A stretch of 64,000 nt of DNA, taken from Oscillospiraceae bacterium (GTDB taxonomy: Bacteria > Bacillota > Clostridia > Oscillospirales > Oscillospiraceae). The notes beneath the pieces were generated by a model. That model saw only the letters and a list, made by a program, of their open reading frames with translations. It ran no database searches and was not told where the DNA came from. The stretch spans positions 1-64,000 of the forward strand of contig JAHHSD010000006.1 of the NCBI GenBank assembly GCA_020025425.1, given 5' to 3'. Made by a program: the position numbers and the translations under genes. Positions 49,488 through 58,705 of the stretch are shown piece after piece. How positions within the stretch are numbered: position 1 is the stretch's first letter; every line of letters begins with the position of its first letter.

Positions 49488-50098
49488 TGCTTCCCCCTGA
49501 TCAGCAGCTGGGGCTTGCAGCAGATGTCGTCAATATCGTCGGCGGTGGCGGCGGGGATGCGCATTTCCGCCCCGCACCTGGCGCAGGTCAGATCCACCGA
49601 GCTGTAATTGACCTTCATCGACCACTGGGTGGAGCCGCAGGTGCAGGAGATCCCGCCCCGGGCGGCGATATCCTTGATCTCGGAGAGGACCTCGTGCATG
49701 ACGATCTCGTCCAGGAAGGCGCCCTTCTCCTCCCGGCTCTCCTCCTGCTCCAGCTTGTCCACCGCCTGCTCCAGCCGGGCGGTGGCGGCGTAGACCGGGC
49801 CCTCCTCGCCCACATAGCAGCAGTCCAGACCGCATGCCGTGCAGGAGAAGGCCAGGGCCCGCTGGCGGAAAAAGGAATGGCTGGAGCAGTTCACCGTGTG
49901 CTCATGGCCGCAGTAGAGGCAGGGGACCTCCACATTGACATAGGGCCCCATCATCTCCACCCGCAGCTCGGACTTGCCGCAGGGGCACTGAATGACCGCC
50001 GGTCCGGCGGCCAGGGCGAACATGTCCCTGGACACGATCACCGACTGGCGGCAGTGGGGACAGATATAAGAGATATAGCGTTTGGCTTCCTGGGACAT
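49484..50098 (-). CDS. CpXC-type multi-zinc-ribbon protein
   Basis: A 204-residue protein with several CXXC pairs: ICPHC near 12, CPCG near 38, CLYCG near 60, CTACG near 84, CTCG near 156 and CARCG near 179. The start with a CPHC and a following CPCG is the CpXC domain plan. It probably binds three zinc ions and may act as an assembly or metal-sensing protein; the role is not known. The ATG at 50098 has AAGGAG eight to ten bases upstream; an in-frame GTG three codons before is too close to it. Confidence 0.72.
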   Translation of the reverse strand: MSQEAKRYISYICPHCRQSVIVSRDMFALAAGPAVIQCPCGKSELRVEMMGPYVNVEVPCLYCGHEHTVNCSSHSFFRQRALAFSCTACGLDCCYVGEEGPVYAATARLEQAVDKLEQEESREEKGAFLDEIVMHEVLSEIKDIAARGGISCTCGSTQWSMKVNYSSVDLTCARCGAEMRIPAATADDIDDICCKPQLLIRGKQ

Positions 50099-50265
50099 AT
50101 ATGGCACTCCTTCGCGTAAGACGCGGCGCTGCGCGTCTGCTTCATGTGTTGGGAAAACCCTGTGGATTTTCTCCTCCTCACACAGGGATCACAGGGACAT
50201 TATACTCTATTTTTTTCATTTTGAACAGTATTTTCCGCTTTCCCCCTTCTGAGTCAGTCTTATAA

Positions 50266-50294
50266 TTGACATACCACAGTCCCCGCCTTATAAT
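50266..50294 (+). promoter_or_regulatory. NhaC gene promoter (consensus)
   Basis: TTGACA (50266-50271) and TATAAT (50289-50294) with a 17-base spacer, a perfect match to the housekeeping consensus. The leader is about 55 bases and shows no riboswitch-like fold. The rest of the 255-base gap upstream holds nothing I recognise. Confidence 0.9.
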
Positions 50295-50354
50295 AAACCC
50301 TATATCTTGTCTTTTCGGGGCAAAATCCATATTTTTTAAGGAGGCTTTCTCTCT

Positions 50355-51695
50355 ATGGACGGAAAAAACACCCCCACCAGGAGTAACCCCGCCGCACTGC
50401 TCCCCATTGGCGTATTTCTGGTGCTCTACCTGGGCTTTGGCCTGGTATTCGAGTACATCCTGAAAATTCCCATGGGCTTTTACAACGTAAAAGCCGTCAT
50501 TATCTTCCTGGTTGCACTGCTGGTGGCAGTGATCCAGGCCGGCAAGATGCCGCTGAACGACAAAATGAAGATCATGGTCCAGGGCGTAGCCGATGAAAAC
50601 GTGCTCACCATGTGTCTTATCTTTCTGGTGGCCGGCGCCTTCTCCGGCGCCATCAGCGCCGCCGGCGGTGTGGACAGCACGGTCAATCTGTTTCTCACCT
50701 TCCTGCCCAGCAAGTTTGCTGTGGCCGGCCTGTTCTTCATCAGCTGCTTTATCTCCCTGTCTATGGGCTCCTCCACCACCACCATTGCTGCTCTGGCCCC
50801 TATCGGTGTGGGCATCAGCACAGCCACCGGCTTCAATCTGGCCCTCTGTCTGGGTGCTGTGGTGTCCGGCGCCATGTTCGGTGACAACCTGTCTATGATC
50901 TCCGACACCACCATCGCCGCTGTCCGCACCCAGGGCTGCGAGATGAAGGACAAATTCCGCATGAACTTCTTCATTGTCCTCCCCGCCGCCATTCTGACCC
51001 TGGTCCTGCTGGTGGTGATGACCCCCAGCGCCGCCTCCGAGCTGGAGATCGGCAGCTACAACATCTGGAAGGTGCTGCCCTATCTGGTGGTTCTGTTCGG
51101 CGCCCTGCTGGGCCTGAACGTCTTTGGCGTGCTGATTGTGGGCACGGTCATGTCCCTTGTGGTGGGCATCGCCACCGGTGCCTTCCCCTGGACGGAGCTG
51201 TTCAACGTCACCTTCACCGGCGTGTCCAACATGTATGACATCACTGTCATCTCCATCATCGTGGCCTGCATCGGCGCCCTGGTCTCCTACGGCGGCGGCA
51301 TCCAGGCGATCATCAACTTTATCCGCTCCAAGATCAACACCAAGAAGGGCGCCCAGCTAGGCATCGCCGCCCTGGTCGCCGGCGTTGATGTGGCCACTGC
51401 CAACAACACCATCGCCATCGTGATGACCGGCGGCATCGCCAAGGACATCAGCGATGAGTTCAACATCGACCCCCGCCGCACCGCCTCTCTGCTGGACATC
51501 TTCGCCTCCGTGGTCCAGGGCATCCTGCCCTACGGAGCCCAGCTGCTCTACGCTGTGGCCGGCGCGGCCGCTCTGGGCCATACCCTGAGCAGCGTAAGGC
51601 TCCTTCCCTACCTCTACTACCCCATTTTGATGGGCATTTCCGCTCTTATTTTCATCTTCTTCATCCCCCAGAAGGACGATAAGAAAAAGGCCTGA
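50355..51695 (+). CDS. NhaC-family Na+/H+ antiporter
   Basis: A 446-residue antiporter of the NhaC/ArsB-like ion transporter superfamily, with about 11 hydrophobic segments. The MGSSTTTIAALAPIGVG stretch near 136 and the FGDNLSMISDTTIAA segment near 175 are the conserved NhaC core, with acidic residues in membrane segments. It would extrude Na+ for protons, though some relatives exchange malate or amino acids. TAAGGAGG precedes the ATG. Alone between a consensus promoter and a terminator. Confidence 0.87.
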   Translation: MDGKNTPTRSNPAALLPIGVFLVLYLGFGLVFEYILKIPMGFYNVKAVIIFLVALLVAVIQAGKMPLNDKMKIMVQGVADENVLTMCLIFLVAGAFSGAISAAGGVDSTVNLFLTFLPSKFAVAGLFFISCFISLSMGSSTTTIAALAPIGVGISTATGFNLALCLGAVVSGAMFGDNLSMISDTTIAAVRTQGCEMKDKFRMNFFIVLPAAILTLVLLVVMTPSAASELEIGSYNIWKVLPYLVVLFGALLGLNVFGVLIVGTVMSLVVGIATGAFPWTELFNVTFTGVSNMYDITVISIIVACIGALVSYGGGIQAIINFIRSKINTKKGAQLGIAALVAGVDVATANNTIAIVMTGGIAKDISDEFNIDPRRTASLLDIFASVVQGILPYGAQLLYAVAGAAALGHTLSSVRLLPYLYYPILMGISALIFIFFIPQKDDKKKA

Positions 51696-51717
51696 TTTTC
51701 TTAATCAGAAAAATACG

Positions 51718-51759
51718 AAACAAGGAGGTCCCCCATACGGCGGGGGACCTCCTTGTTTT
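51718..51759. terminator. Bidirectional terminator
   Basis: CAAGGAGGTCCCCC pairs with its complement across about six bases, flanked by AAA and TTTTA. It serves the antiporter and, from the other side, the HAD gene, whose stop is inside it. Confidence 0.85.
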
Positions 51760-52399
51760 ATCTCATTTCGCGCCAGTCGCACACCAGCTCGTCGGCCAGG
51801 TCGGACAGCGCCTCCCACTCCTCCGTGGTCTGTCTGTCCCGGACGCCCACGACCCAAAACCCAGCCTTCCCGGCAGTTCGGGCCGCATGCAGGGCGTCCT
51901 CAAACACGGCCGTCCCGCTGGGCGAAGTACCCATCCGACGGGCAGCCTCCAGAAATATATCCGGGCGGCTCTTTCCGGCATTCACCTCGTCACAGCTCAG
52001 GATAAACTCAAACCGTTCAGCTATTCCCAGCCGCTCCAGACACAGCTGTGCCAGAGGCCGGGCGGTGGCAGTGGCCACACACATCTGACACCCCTGGGCG
52101 GCCAGGCCGTCCAGATACTCCGCCACACCCGGCTTGAGGCAGACGTCCCGGCGGTAGTGCTCCTCCATCATCCCGTCCAGATCCGCCGCCAGACTCTCGC
52201 CGGTGCAGTCCATCCCATAGACCCGCACAAACAGCTCCGCCGCCTCCGCCATGGTCATGGGGACAATCTGGGCCAGCACCTGATCCACATTCTGGACGAT
52301 CCCCTTGCTGCCCAGATACTCTCTGCCCAGCTGCTCCCAGTAGCCCATGGAGTCTACCAGGGTCCCGTCCATATCAAAAATCGCGTACTTTTTTTCCAT
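51758..52399 (-). CDS. HAD-superfamily phosphatase (beta-phosphoglucomutase-like)
   Basis: A 213-residue HAD subfamily IA enzyme. Motif I is FDMDGTLVDS at about 7-16, with both catalytic Asp; the cap domain spans about 17-95; motif II is VATATARP near 112; motif III uses a Lys in NAGKSRPDIF near 142, and the acidic pair of motif IV is in FEDALHA near 167. It may dephosphorylate a sugar phosphate or another small phosphoester; no substrate can be named. The ATG at 52399 is chosen because AAGGAGAG lies upstream, though an in-frame start eight codons earlier is possible. Confidence 0.85.
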   Translation of the reverse strand: MEKKYAIFDMDGTLVDSMGYWEQLGREYLGSKGIVQNVDQVLAQIVPMTMAEAAELFVRVYGMDCTGESLAADLDGMMEEHYRRDVCLKPGVAEYLDGLAAQGCQMCVATATARPLAQLCLERLGIAERFEFILSCDEVNAGKSRPDIFLEAARRMGTSPSGTAVFEDALHAARTAGKAGFWVVGVRDRQTTEEWEALSDLADELVCDWREMR

Positions 52400-52440
52400 T
52401 TTATTTTTGTCTCTCCTTCGCATTTTTCATCACAAATTCA

Positions 52441-52470
52441 TTGACAAAACCGATTATTTTGACATACAAT
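52441..52470 (+). promoter_or_regulatory. cysK promoter
   Basis: TTGACA (52441-52446) and TACAAT (52465-52470) are 18 bases apart, about 60 bases before the ATG. Confidence 0.72.
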
Positions 52471-52532
52471 TCAAGAGACATATCACAATTCCGTGCCTGC
52501 CCGGCACTACAAACCATTTTGGAGGACTATCT

Positions 52533-53465
52533 ATGGCTCATATCTACCACCGTATCGACGAACTGATCGGCGGCACCCCTCTTCTGGAGGTGTGCGGCAT
52601 TCAGAAGGAATATAATCTGCATGCGCGTATTTTAGCCAAACTGGAATATTTCAACCCCGCCGGCTCGGTCAAGGACCGCATCGCCAAGTCAATGCTGGAC
52701 GATGCCCAGGAGCGGGGCGTGCTGACCCCTGACTCGGTCATCATTGAGCCCACCTCCGGCAACACCGGGATCGGCCTGGCCAGCGTGGCCGCCGCCCGGG
52801 GCTACCGCACCATCATTGTCATGCCGGAGACTATGAGCATGGAGCGCCGCATGCTGATGACCGCCTATGGCGCGGAGCTGGTCCTCACCGAGGGGGCCAA
52901 GGGAATGGCCGGCGCGGTGGAAAAGGCCAATGAGCTGGCCGCCCAGATTCCCAACAGCTTTATCCCCGGACAGTTTGACAACCCCGCCAACGCCAACGCC
53001 CACCGCATCTCCACCGGCCCCGAGATCTGGTGCGACACCGACGGCCAGGTGGACATCCTGGTGGCCGGCATCGGCACCGGCGGCACACTGACCGGCACCG
53101 GCTCCTATCTGAAGGAGCAGAACCCCAACCTGCGGGTGGCAGCGGTGGAGCCCGCAGACTCCCCCCTGCTCTCCCAGGGCCGGGCCGGCGGACACAAGCT
53201 CCAGGGTCTGGGCGCCAACTTCGTGCCCAAGGTGCTGGACACCACCGTCTACGACGAGATCATCCCCGTCACCACCGACGACGCCTTTTCTACCAGCCGC
53301 ATGATTGGCCGCCGGGAGGGCATGCTGGTGGGCATCTCCTCCGGCGCCGCCATGTGGGCCGCCATCCAGGTGGCCAAGCGCCCGGAAAACGAGGGCAAAA
53401 CCATTGTGGTCGTTCTGCCCGACACCGGTGAGCGGTACCTCTCCTCTGAACTGTTCAAGCAGTGA
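52533..53465 (+). CDS. cysK: Cysteine synthase A (O-acetylserine sulfhydrylase)
   Basis: CysK joins sulfide to O-acetylserine to make cysteine with pyridoxal phosphate. The 310-residue product has NPAGSVKDRIAKSM near 34-47 with the Schiff-base lysine, PTSGNTGIGLA near 69 (substrate loop) and GIGTGGTLTGTG near 178 (phosphate-binding loop). GGAGGAC precedes the ATG at 52533; a long in-frame extension upstream contains the promoter and is rejected. No cysE is adjacent. Cysteine also feeds coaBC. Confidence 0.95.
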   Translation: MAHIYHRIDELIGGTPLLEVCGIQKEYNLHARILAKLEYFNPAGSVKDRIAKSMLDDAQERGVLTPDSVIIEPTSGNTGIGLASVAAARGYRTIIVMPETMSMERRMLMTAYGAELVLTEGAKGMAGAVEKANELAAQIPNSFIPGQFDNPANANAHRISTGPEIWCDTDGQVDILVAGIGTGGTLTGTGSYLKEQNPNLRVAAVEPADSPLLSQGRAGGHKLQGLGANFVPKVLDTTVYDEIIPVTTDDAFSTSRMIGRREGMLVGISSGAAMWAAIQVAKRPENEGKTIVVVLPDTGERYLSSELFKQ

Positions 53466-53529
53466 GACTCGTGGTATTTTCCTTATCATATCATGCTTTC
53501 CAAAAACTATCCATAGTGCTCTTTGCCTG

Positions 53530-53567
53530 AAAAAAAGCCCCGTCAGCGGTATCTCCACTGACGGGGC
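53530..53567 (-). terminator. Terminator of the XRE gene
   Basis: GCCCCGTCAG pairs with CTGACGGGGC around 11 bases, with seven A on the left, so the T run is on the minus strand. A second hairpin, GCGTATCA/TGATACGC, spans about 53573-53609. Confidence 0.78.
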
Positions 53568-53663
53568 ATCAGCGTATCATCAGGAATTACAACATCCTTT
53601 TGATACGCTGTCACACAAGGTTTTCTATTCTATCTGTATTATCACCAGGCACAAAACCCGGTC

Positions 53664-54065
53664 TCATTTCTCTTGATCGCGCTCTGCCTGCACCGTTTCG
53701 CTGCAGTCCTCGTCTCGCTGCTCCTCATATAATATCCGCACCGCCGCTTGAAGCAGATCTGCGGCACTTTTTAAGGTTTCCAGCGAAAACCGGTGCCCGT
53801 TTTCCAGGCAATTCATCAGTAACAAAGCGGTGGCAAATTCAGCCTTGTCCATACCGCCCAGCATGGAAACCGGGTCACATCCTATGCTGTGTGCTACGGT
53901 CTCTACCGTATCCAGTGTTGGATTGGCCTGGCGGTTCTCAATGTTCAGCAGCGAGGTCCGCCCAATTCCCAGCTCTCTGGCACATTCCTCTGCGGACATG
54001 GATTTGGATTTTCGATACATGCGAACTGCGGCAGAAAAGGCATCATTCAATTTGGAATCACTCAC
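53664..54065 (-). CDS. XRE-family helix-turn-helix regulator
   Basis: A 133-residue regulator with an N-terminal Cro/CI-type helix-turn-helix (about 12-68; AEECARELGIGRTSLLNIENRQ near 25) and a C-terminal helical part of 65 residues ending in acidic residues. It has no membrane helix or peptidase motif. GTG start with GGAGG eight bases before. Single gene between cysK and the nucleotidase gene. The target is unknown; cysK or its own promoter are neighbours only. Confidence 0.82.
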   Translation of the reverse strand: MSDSKLNDAFSAAVRMYRKSKSMSAEECARELGIGRTSLLNIENRQANPTLDTVETVAHSIGCDPVSMLGGMDKAEFATALLLMNCLENGHRFSLETLKSAADLLQAAVRILYEEQRDEDCSETVQAERDQEK

Positions 54066-54128
54066 GGCACCGACCTCCTCTCTTATTTGTTGTACGCTTT
54101 GCCATTTACCACCATATACTGTGTTTTA

Positions 54129-54157
54129 AGCATAGTCTATTTCTTAATAAATGACAA
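54129..54157 (-). promoter_or_regulatory. Promoter of the XRE gene
   Basis: Minus-strand TTGTCA (54152-54157) and TATGCT (54129-54134) are 17 bases apart. The rest of the gap to the nucleotidase gene (54158-54385) is AT rich and holds no clear plus-strand promoter; only TATATT at 54356 is a -10 candidate. Confidence 0.65.
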
Positions 54158-54385
54158 GTACAATATATAGTCCGTCCCGGCGCTATGCTGTCGCTTGGAG
54201 TCTCTGTCAAATTATCGTTGCTATTTTACCAAAATTGTGGCAGAATGTAAAATAGATTCTTTGACTGGACCGAAGGCTTTTAAGATTTGCTTTGTCCCAC
54301 ACAAATAACATTGTTTTCCTTTTTTTCAGCTTTCCTGCGGGATTTCCGTTTCCGGTATATTATCTTAACATAAGGAGGAATCGCC

Positions 54386-56332
54386 TTGAAACATCTCCGG
54401 CGATGGAGTGCCGCCCTGCTGGCGGCATTGTTCATTATAACATCTCTGATTGTCCCGGTTGGTGCTGCCCCGGCCGCTGATGCCGAGGAAACAACCGTAT
54501 TATTTACCCACGATCTCCACTCCCACTTCCTGCCCCAGCCCACCCAGGAGGGCGGCGAATCGGGCGGCTATGCCCGTCTGGCCACCGCTCTGCGTGACCA
54601 GCGTCAGGCCCACCCCAACGCCCTGACCGTGGACGGCGGAGACTTCTCCATCGGCTCCCTCATCCAGACCCTCTACACCGCCCAGGCCGCCGAGCTGCGG
54701 ACCATGGGGGCGATGGGCTACGATGCGGCCTGTGTGGGCAACCACGATTTTGACCACACAGGGATGGGCTTTGCCACCATGCTCCGCTCCGCTGTGGCCA
54801 GCGGCGAGGAGCTGCCCGCGCTGCTGATGTGCAACTACAAGCCCTCCCCGGACAACCCCAATCTGCTGGATATCCAGCGCGCCATGGCCTCCTATGGAGT
54901 CCAGGACTACATGACCATCCAGCGGGGCGGTGTTACTTACGGACTCTTCGGTCTGATGGGGGTGGACTCCGACTCCTGCGCCCCCACCTCCGGCTTCGTT
55001 CTGGAGGACATGTTCTCCAGCGCCCAGCGCTGTGTGGACGCCCTGAAAAAGGAGGGCGCCCAGTTCATCATCTGCCTGTCCCACAGCGGCACCAACCCCA
55101 AGGTGAAGTTGTCCGAGGACGAGCAGGTGGCCAAGAAGGTCAAGGGCATCGACCTGATCGTCTCCGGCCACACCCACACCACTCTGTCTGAACCCATTGT
55201 GGTTGGGAATACTTACATCGTCTCCGCCGGCCCTTATTGCGAGAATCTGGGCTCCATCACTCTGCGGTGGGACGAGGAGGGCAGCAAAGAGCTGGTGGAT
55301 TACCGGCTGATCCCCATTGACGAGACCCTGGAGGACGACCCCCAGATTGCCTCCATCGCCGAGAACTGGAAGGCCCAGGTGAACGACGGCTACCTGGCCC
55401 GCTACAACATGACCTACGATCAGGTGCTCACCCGCACCTCCTTCGACCTGGACACCCCCGCCTGGGGCGTCCAGGATGGCAACGCCCTGGGTGAGCTCAC
55501 CGCCGACTCCTATCTGTGGGCGGCCCGGAACCTGGAATACGAGGGTCCAGACGTGGAGACGGTGGCCGTCGTCGCTGACGGTGTGCTCCGCGCTCCCCTG
55601 CCCGCCGGTCCCATTACGGTGTCTCACGCCTTTGACGTGCTGTCCATGGGCGTCGGCTCGGACGGCACCTCCGGATTCCCCCTGGTTGCCTGCTACCTCA
55701 CCGGCAAGGAGCTGAAGGCCGCCGCCGAGGTGGACGCCTCGGTGACACCCATCATGCCCGCCGCCCAGCTCCACTTCTCCGGCATGACCCACTCCTTCAA
55801 CCCCCACCGGATGTTCTTCAACCGGGTCACCGACGTCCGGCTCCAGACCCCCGCCTTTGCCAACGGCTACCTGGGCGGCGGCAGCCAGGTCGAGCTGAAG
55901 GACGACCAGCTCTACCGGGTCATCACCGGCATGTACTCCGCCCAGATGCTGGGCACCGTCAAGAGCAAGTCCATGGGACTGCTGTCCCTGGAGCCCAAGA
56001 TGCCAGACGGCTCTCCCATCACCGATTTCAACGCCTGCATCCTGCGGGATAAAAACGGCAGCGAGATCAAGGAGTGGTACGCCCTGGCCGCCTATCTGGC
56101 CAACTTCGGCCCGGATGGTATCCCCGCCAACTACGCTGCGCCCGACGGCCGCAAGGACATCAGCCGCAGCTGGAACCCCATCGAGCTGCTCAAGCACCCC
56201 AGCTGGATCACCCTGGCCGCTCTGGCCCTGGTGGTCATCCTGGTTCTTGTTGTCGTTCTGGTGGTCCGCCGCTTCCTGTTCCGGGGCCGGCAGAGCCGCT
56301 ACGGAGGCCGGACCCGCCGATACCGGGGCTGA
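54386..56332 (+). CDS. Membrane-anchored 5'-nucleotidase/metallophosphatase (UshA-like)
   Basis: A 648-residue exported phosphatase. It starts with a TTG codon seven bases after AAGGAGG, has a signal peptide (MKHLRRWSAALLAALFIITS, cleavage near VGA) and a calcineurin-like domain with HDLHSH near 42, GGDF near 81, GNHDFD near 110 and SGHTHT near 260, so metal ligands are all present. A 5_nucleotid_C domain follows (about 350-560), then a C-terminal membrane helix (about 604-626) and a basic tail. It would release nucleosides or phosphate from external nucleotides. Confidence 0.88.
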   Translation: MKHLRRWSAALLAALFIITSLIVPVGAAPAADAEETTVLFTHDLHSHFLPQPTQEGGESGGYARLATALRDQRQAHPNALTVDGGDFSIGSLIQTLYTAQAAELRTMGAMGYDAACVGNHDFDHTGMGFATMLRSAVASGEELPALLMCNYKPSPDNPNLLDIQRAMASYGVQDYMTIQRGGVTYGLFGLMGVDSDSCAPTSGFVLEDMFSSAQRCVDALKKEGAQFIICLSHSGTNPKVKLSEDEQVAKKVKGIDLIVSGHTHTTLSEPIVVGNTYIVSAGPYCENLGSITLRWDEEGSKELVDYRLIPIDETLEDDPQIASIAENWKAQVNDGYLARYNMTYDQVLTRTSFDLDTPAWGVQDGNALGELTADSYLWAARNLEYEGPDVETVAVVADGVLRAPLPAGPITVSHAFDVLSMGVGSDGTSGFPLVACYLTGKELKAAAEVDASVTPIMPAAQLHFSGMTHSFNPHRMFFNRVTDVRLQTPAFANGYLGGGSQVELKDDQLYRVITGMYSAQMLGTVKSKSMGLLSLEPKMPDGSPITDFNACILRDKNGSEIKEWYALAAYLANFGPDGIPANYAAPDGRKDISRSWNPIELLKHPSWITLAALALVVILVLVVVLVVRRFLFRGRQSRYGGRTRRYRG

Positions 56333-56374
56333 CCCCCGCGCACCCATAGATCTTTGACCAAGGAGGAACTTATC

Positions 56375-57226
56375 GTGTATCAGAAAAATCAGATCGTTGT
56401 CAAGAAAGCCCTGACCCCCGCTGTGGGACAGATCTCCGTCTATGCCCCCCTCATTGCGGCCAAGGCCAAGGCCGGTCAGTTTATCATCCTTCGGGTGGAC
56501 GAGGAGGGCGAGCGCATCCCCCTGACCATCTCCCACGGGGAAAATGATCTGGTCACTGTGATTTACCAGAAGGTGGGCGCCACCACCATGGCCCTGGACG
56601 AGCTGCAGGAGGGCGACTGTCTCCAGGACTTTGTGGGTCCTCTGGGCCGGCCCAGCGAGATCAAAAAATACGGCCGGGTGGCCGTCCTGGGCGGCGGTCT
56701 TGGCTGCGCCATCGCCCTGCCCGTGGCCCGCGCCCTGTACCAGGCGGGCAACCAGGTGGACCTGATCGGCGGCTTCAAGACCAAGGACCTGGTCATCCTG
56801 GAGCAGGAGATGGACGACGCCAGCTCCGACCTCTACGTCTGTACGGACGACGGGAGCTACGGCTTCCACGGCTTCATCACCGACAAGCTGGAGGAGCTGA
56901 TCAAGGGCGGGGCCCGCTACGACCACGTCTTTGCCATCGGCCCGCTGATGATGATGAAGTTTGCCTGCAAGCTGACCGAGAAGTACGAGATCCCCACCAC
57001 CGTCAGCATGAACCCCATCATGGTGGACGGCACCGGCATGTGCGGCGGATGTCGGATCACCGTGGGCGGCGAGACCAAGTTCGCCTGCGTGGACGGCCCC
57101 GAATTTGACGGACATCAGGTGGACTTCGACGAGGTCATCGCCCGCAACGCCACCTACAAAGAGTTTGAACAGAGCGCGCGTGACCACCACGCCTGCCGTC
57201 TGGGAGGAGGACTTCTCAATGGCTAA
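56375..57226 (+). CDS. NfnA-like FAD/NAD-binding ferredoxin-NADP+ oxidoreductase subunit
   Basis: A 283-residue homologue of the small subunit of NADH-dependent ferredoxin:NADP+ oxidoreductase (NfnA), also close to sulfide dehydrogenase beta and the DHOD electron transfer subunit. It has an FAD domain (AGQFIILRVDEEGERIPLTI near 35), an NAD motif GGGLGCAIALPVARAL near 107 and a [2Fe-2S] site MCGGCRITVGGETKFACVDGP near 222. The start is GTG at 56375, eight bases after AAGGAGG. It overlaps the larger subunit gene by eight bases. Confidence 0.88.
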   Translation: MYQKNQIVVKKALTPAVGQISVYAPLIAAKAKAGQFIILRVDEEGERIPLTISHGENDLVTVIYQKVGATTMALDELQEGDCLQDFVGPLGRPSEIKKYGRVAVLGGGLGCAIALPVARALYQAGNQVDLIGGFKTKDLVILEQEMDDASSDLYVCTDDGSYGFHGFITDKLEELIKGGARYDHVFAIGPLMMMKFACKLTEKYEIPTTVSMNPIMVDGTGMCGGCRITVGGETKFACVDGPEFDGHQVDFDEVIARNATYKEFEQSARDHHACRLGGGLLNG

Positions 57227-58607
57227 CATGCAGATGAATAAAACCCCGATGCCCACGCAGGACCCCCAGGTCCGCAACAAGAATTTCAAGGAGGTCGCCC
57301 TGGGCTACACCCTGGAACAGGCCATAAACGAGGCCGGCCGCTGTCTCCAGTGCAAGAAGCCCGCCTGCGTCTCCGGATGTCCCGTAGGCATCCCCATCCC
57401 CGAATTTCTGGCCAAGGTGGCCGAGGGGGATATCCCCGCCGCCTATGAGATCCTGTCCAACGCCAACGCCCTGCCCGCCGTCTCCGGCCGTGTCTGTCCC
57501 CAGGAGAACCAGTGCGAGGGCAAGTGCGTCCGGGGCATCAAGGGCGAGCCGGTGGCCATCGGCCGGGTGGAGCGCTTCGTGGCCGACTGGGCCGCTGAAA
57601 ACGGCCTTGCCAACGTGGCCACCGCCCCCGGAAACGGCCATAAGGCGGCCGTCATCGGCTCCGGTCCCGCCGGCCTGACCTGCGCCGGGGAGCTGGCCCG
57701 GAAGGGCTACTCCGTCACCGTGTTCGAGGCCTTCCACACCGCCGGCGGCGTGCTCAGCTACGGCATCCCCGAGTTCCGTCTCCCCAAGGCCATCGTCCAG
57801 CGGGAGGTGGGCAATCTCCAGAAGATGGGCGTGGACATCCAGCTGGATATGGTCATCGGCAAGATCCTCACCATTCCCGAGCTGTTCGAGATGGGCTATG
57901 AGGCGGTATTTATCGCCTCGGGCGCCGGTCTGCCCATGTTTATGAAGATCCCCGGCGAGTCCCTGGTGGGCGTCTACTCCGCCAACGAGTACCTCACCCG
58001 GATCAACCTGATGAAGGCCTACCGTGAAAACACCACCACCCCCATCCTCCACAGCAAAAAGGTGGCCGTGGTGGGCGGCGGCAACGTGGCCATGGACGCT
58101 GCCCGGTGCGCCAAGCGCCTGGGGGCCGAGGTCCACATCATCTACCGCCGCTCCGAGGCCGAGCTCCCCGCCCGCGCCGAGGAGGTCCACCACGCCAAGG
58201 AGGAGGGCATCATCTTCGACCTGCTGACCAACCCGGTGTGCATTGAGGGCGACGAGAAGGGACAGGTCCAGTCCATCACCTGCATCCGCATGGAGCTGGG
58301 CGAGCCCGACGACTCCGGCCGCCGCAGACCGGTCCCCGTGGCCGGCAGCGAGTTCAAGATCGAGGCCGACTGTGTCATCATGGCTCTGGGCACCTCTGCC
58401 AACAAGATGAGCTACGAGGGCACCCCCGGTCTGGAGGAGACCCGCAAGGGCTGCGTGGCCGCCGACGAGCACGGCTGCACCTCCTGCCCCGGCATCTTTG
58501 CCGGCGGTGACGCCGCCACCGGCGCCGCCACTGTCATCCTGGCCATGGGCGCCGGCAAACAGGCCGCCGCAGCCATGGATGAGTACATCAGGAACAAGCA
58601 TTCCTGA
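57219..58607 (+). CDS. NfnB-like / glutamate synthase small-chain-type oxidoreductase subunit
   Basis: A 462-residue partner of the NfnA-like protein. The N-terminal [4Fe-4S] region has CLQCKKPACVSGCPVGIPI near 41-59 and CPQENQCEGKC near 90. Two Rossmann motifs follow, IGSGPAGLTCAGELA near 145 for FAD and VVGGGNVAMDAARCA near 285 for NADPH. With NfnA it could bifurcate electrons between NAD(H), NADP(H) and ferredoxin. Single-family members without a gltA large chain are common in clostridia. GGGAGGAGG precedes the ATG. Confidence 0.88.
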   Translation: MANMQMNKTPMPTQDPQVRNKNFKEVALGYTLEQAINEAGRCLQCKKPACVSGCPVGIPIPEFLAKVAEGDIPAAYEILSNANALPAVSGRVCPQENQCEGKCVRGIKGEPVAIGRVERFVADWAAENGLANVATAPGNGHKAAVIGSGPAGLTCAGELARKGYSVTVFEAFHTAGGVLSYGIPEFRLPKAIVQREVGNLQKMGVDIQLDMVIGKILTIPELFEMGYEAVFIASGAGLPMFMKIPGESLVGVYSANEYLTRINLMKAYRENTTTPILHSKKVAVVGGGNVAMDAARCAKRLGAEVHIIYRRSEAELPARAEEVHHAKEEGIIFDLLTNPVCIEGDEKGQVQSITCIRMELGEPDDSGRRRPVPVAGSEFKIEADCVIMALGTSANKMSYEGTPGLEETRKGCVAADEHGCTSCPGIFAGGDAATGAATVILAMGAGKQAAAAMDEYIRNKHS

Positions 58608-58624
58608 TCCAGCCCCAAACTATG

Positions 58625-58662
58625 AAAAAAAGAGCGTCGTCCACATGGACGACGCTCTTTTC
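58625..58662. terminator. Bidirectional terminator of nfn and ROK genes
   Basis: AAAAGAGCGTCGTCC pairs with GGACGACGCTCTTTT across four bases, with A and T runs on both sides. Confidence 0.88.
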
Positions 58663-58705
58663 TGCGTTCTGTGTGTTCAAAAACGGCTGCTGAACCAGGA
58701 CCCTC

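Noticed and set aside
52347..52532. CysK with a 62-residue N-terminal extension
   Set aside because: The extension contains the cysK promoter and the HAD gene start on the other strand; the ATG at 52533 follows GGAGGAC.
54500..57289. Minus-strand open frame of 929 codons across the nucleotidase and NfnA genes
   Set aside because: It crosses two genes with clear motifs on the plus strand and has the composition of a shadow frame.
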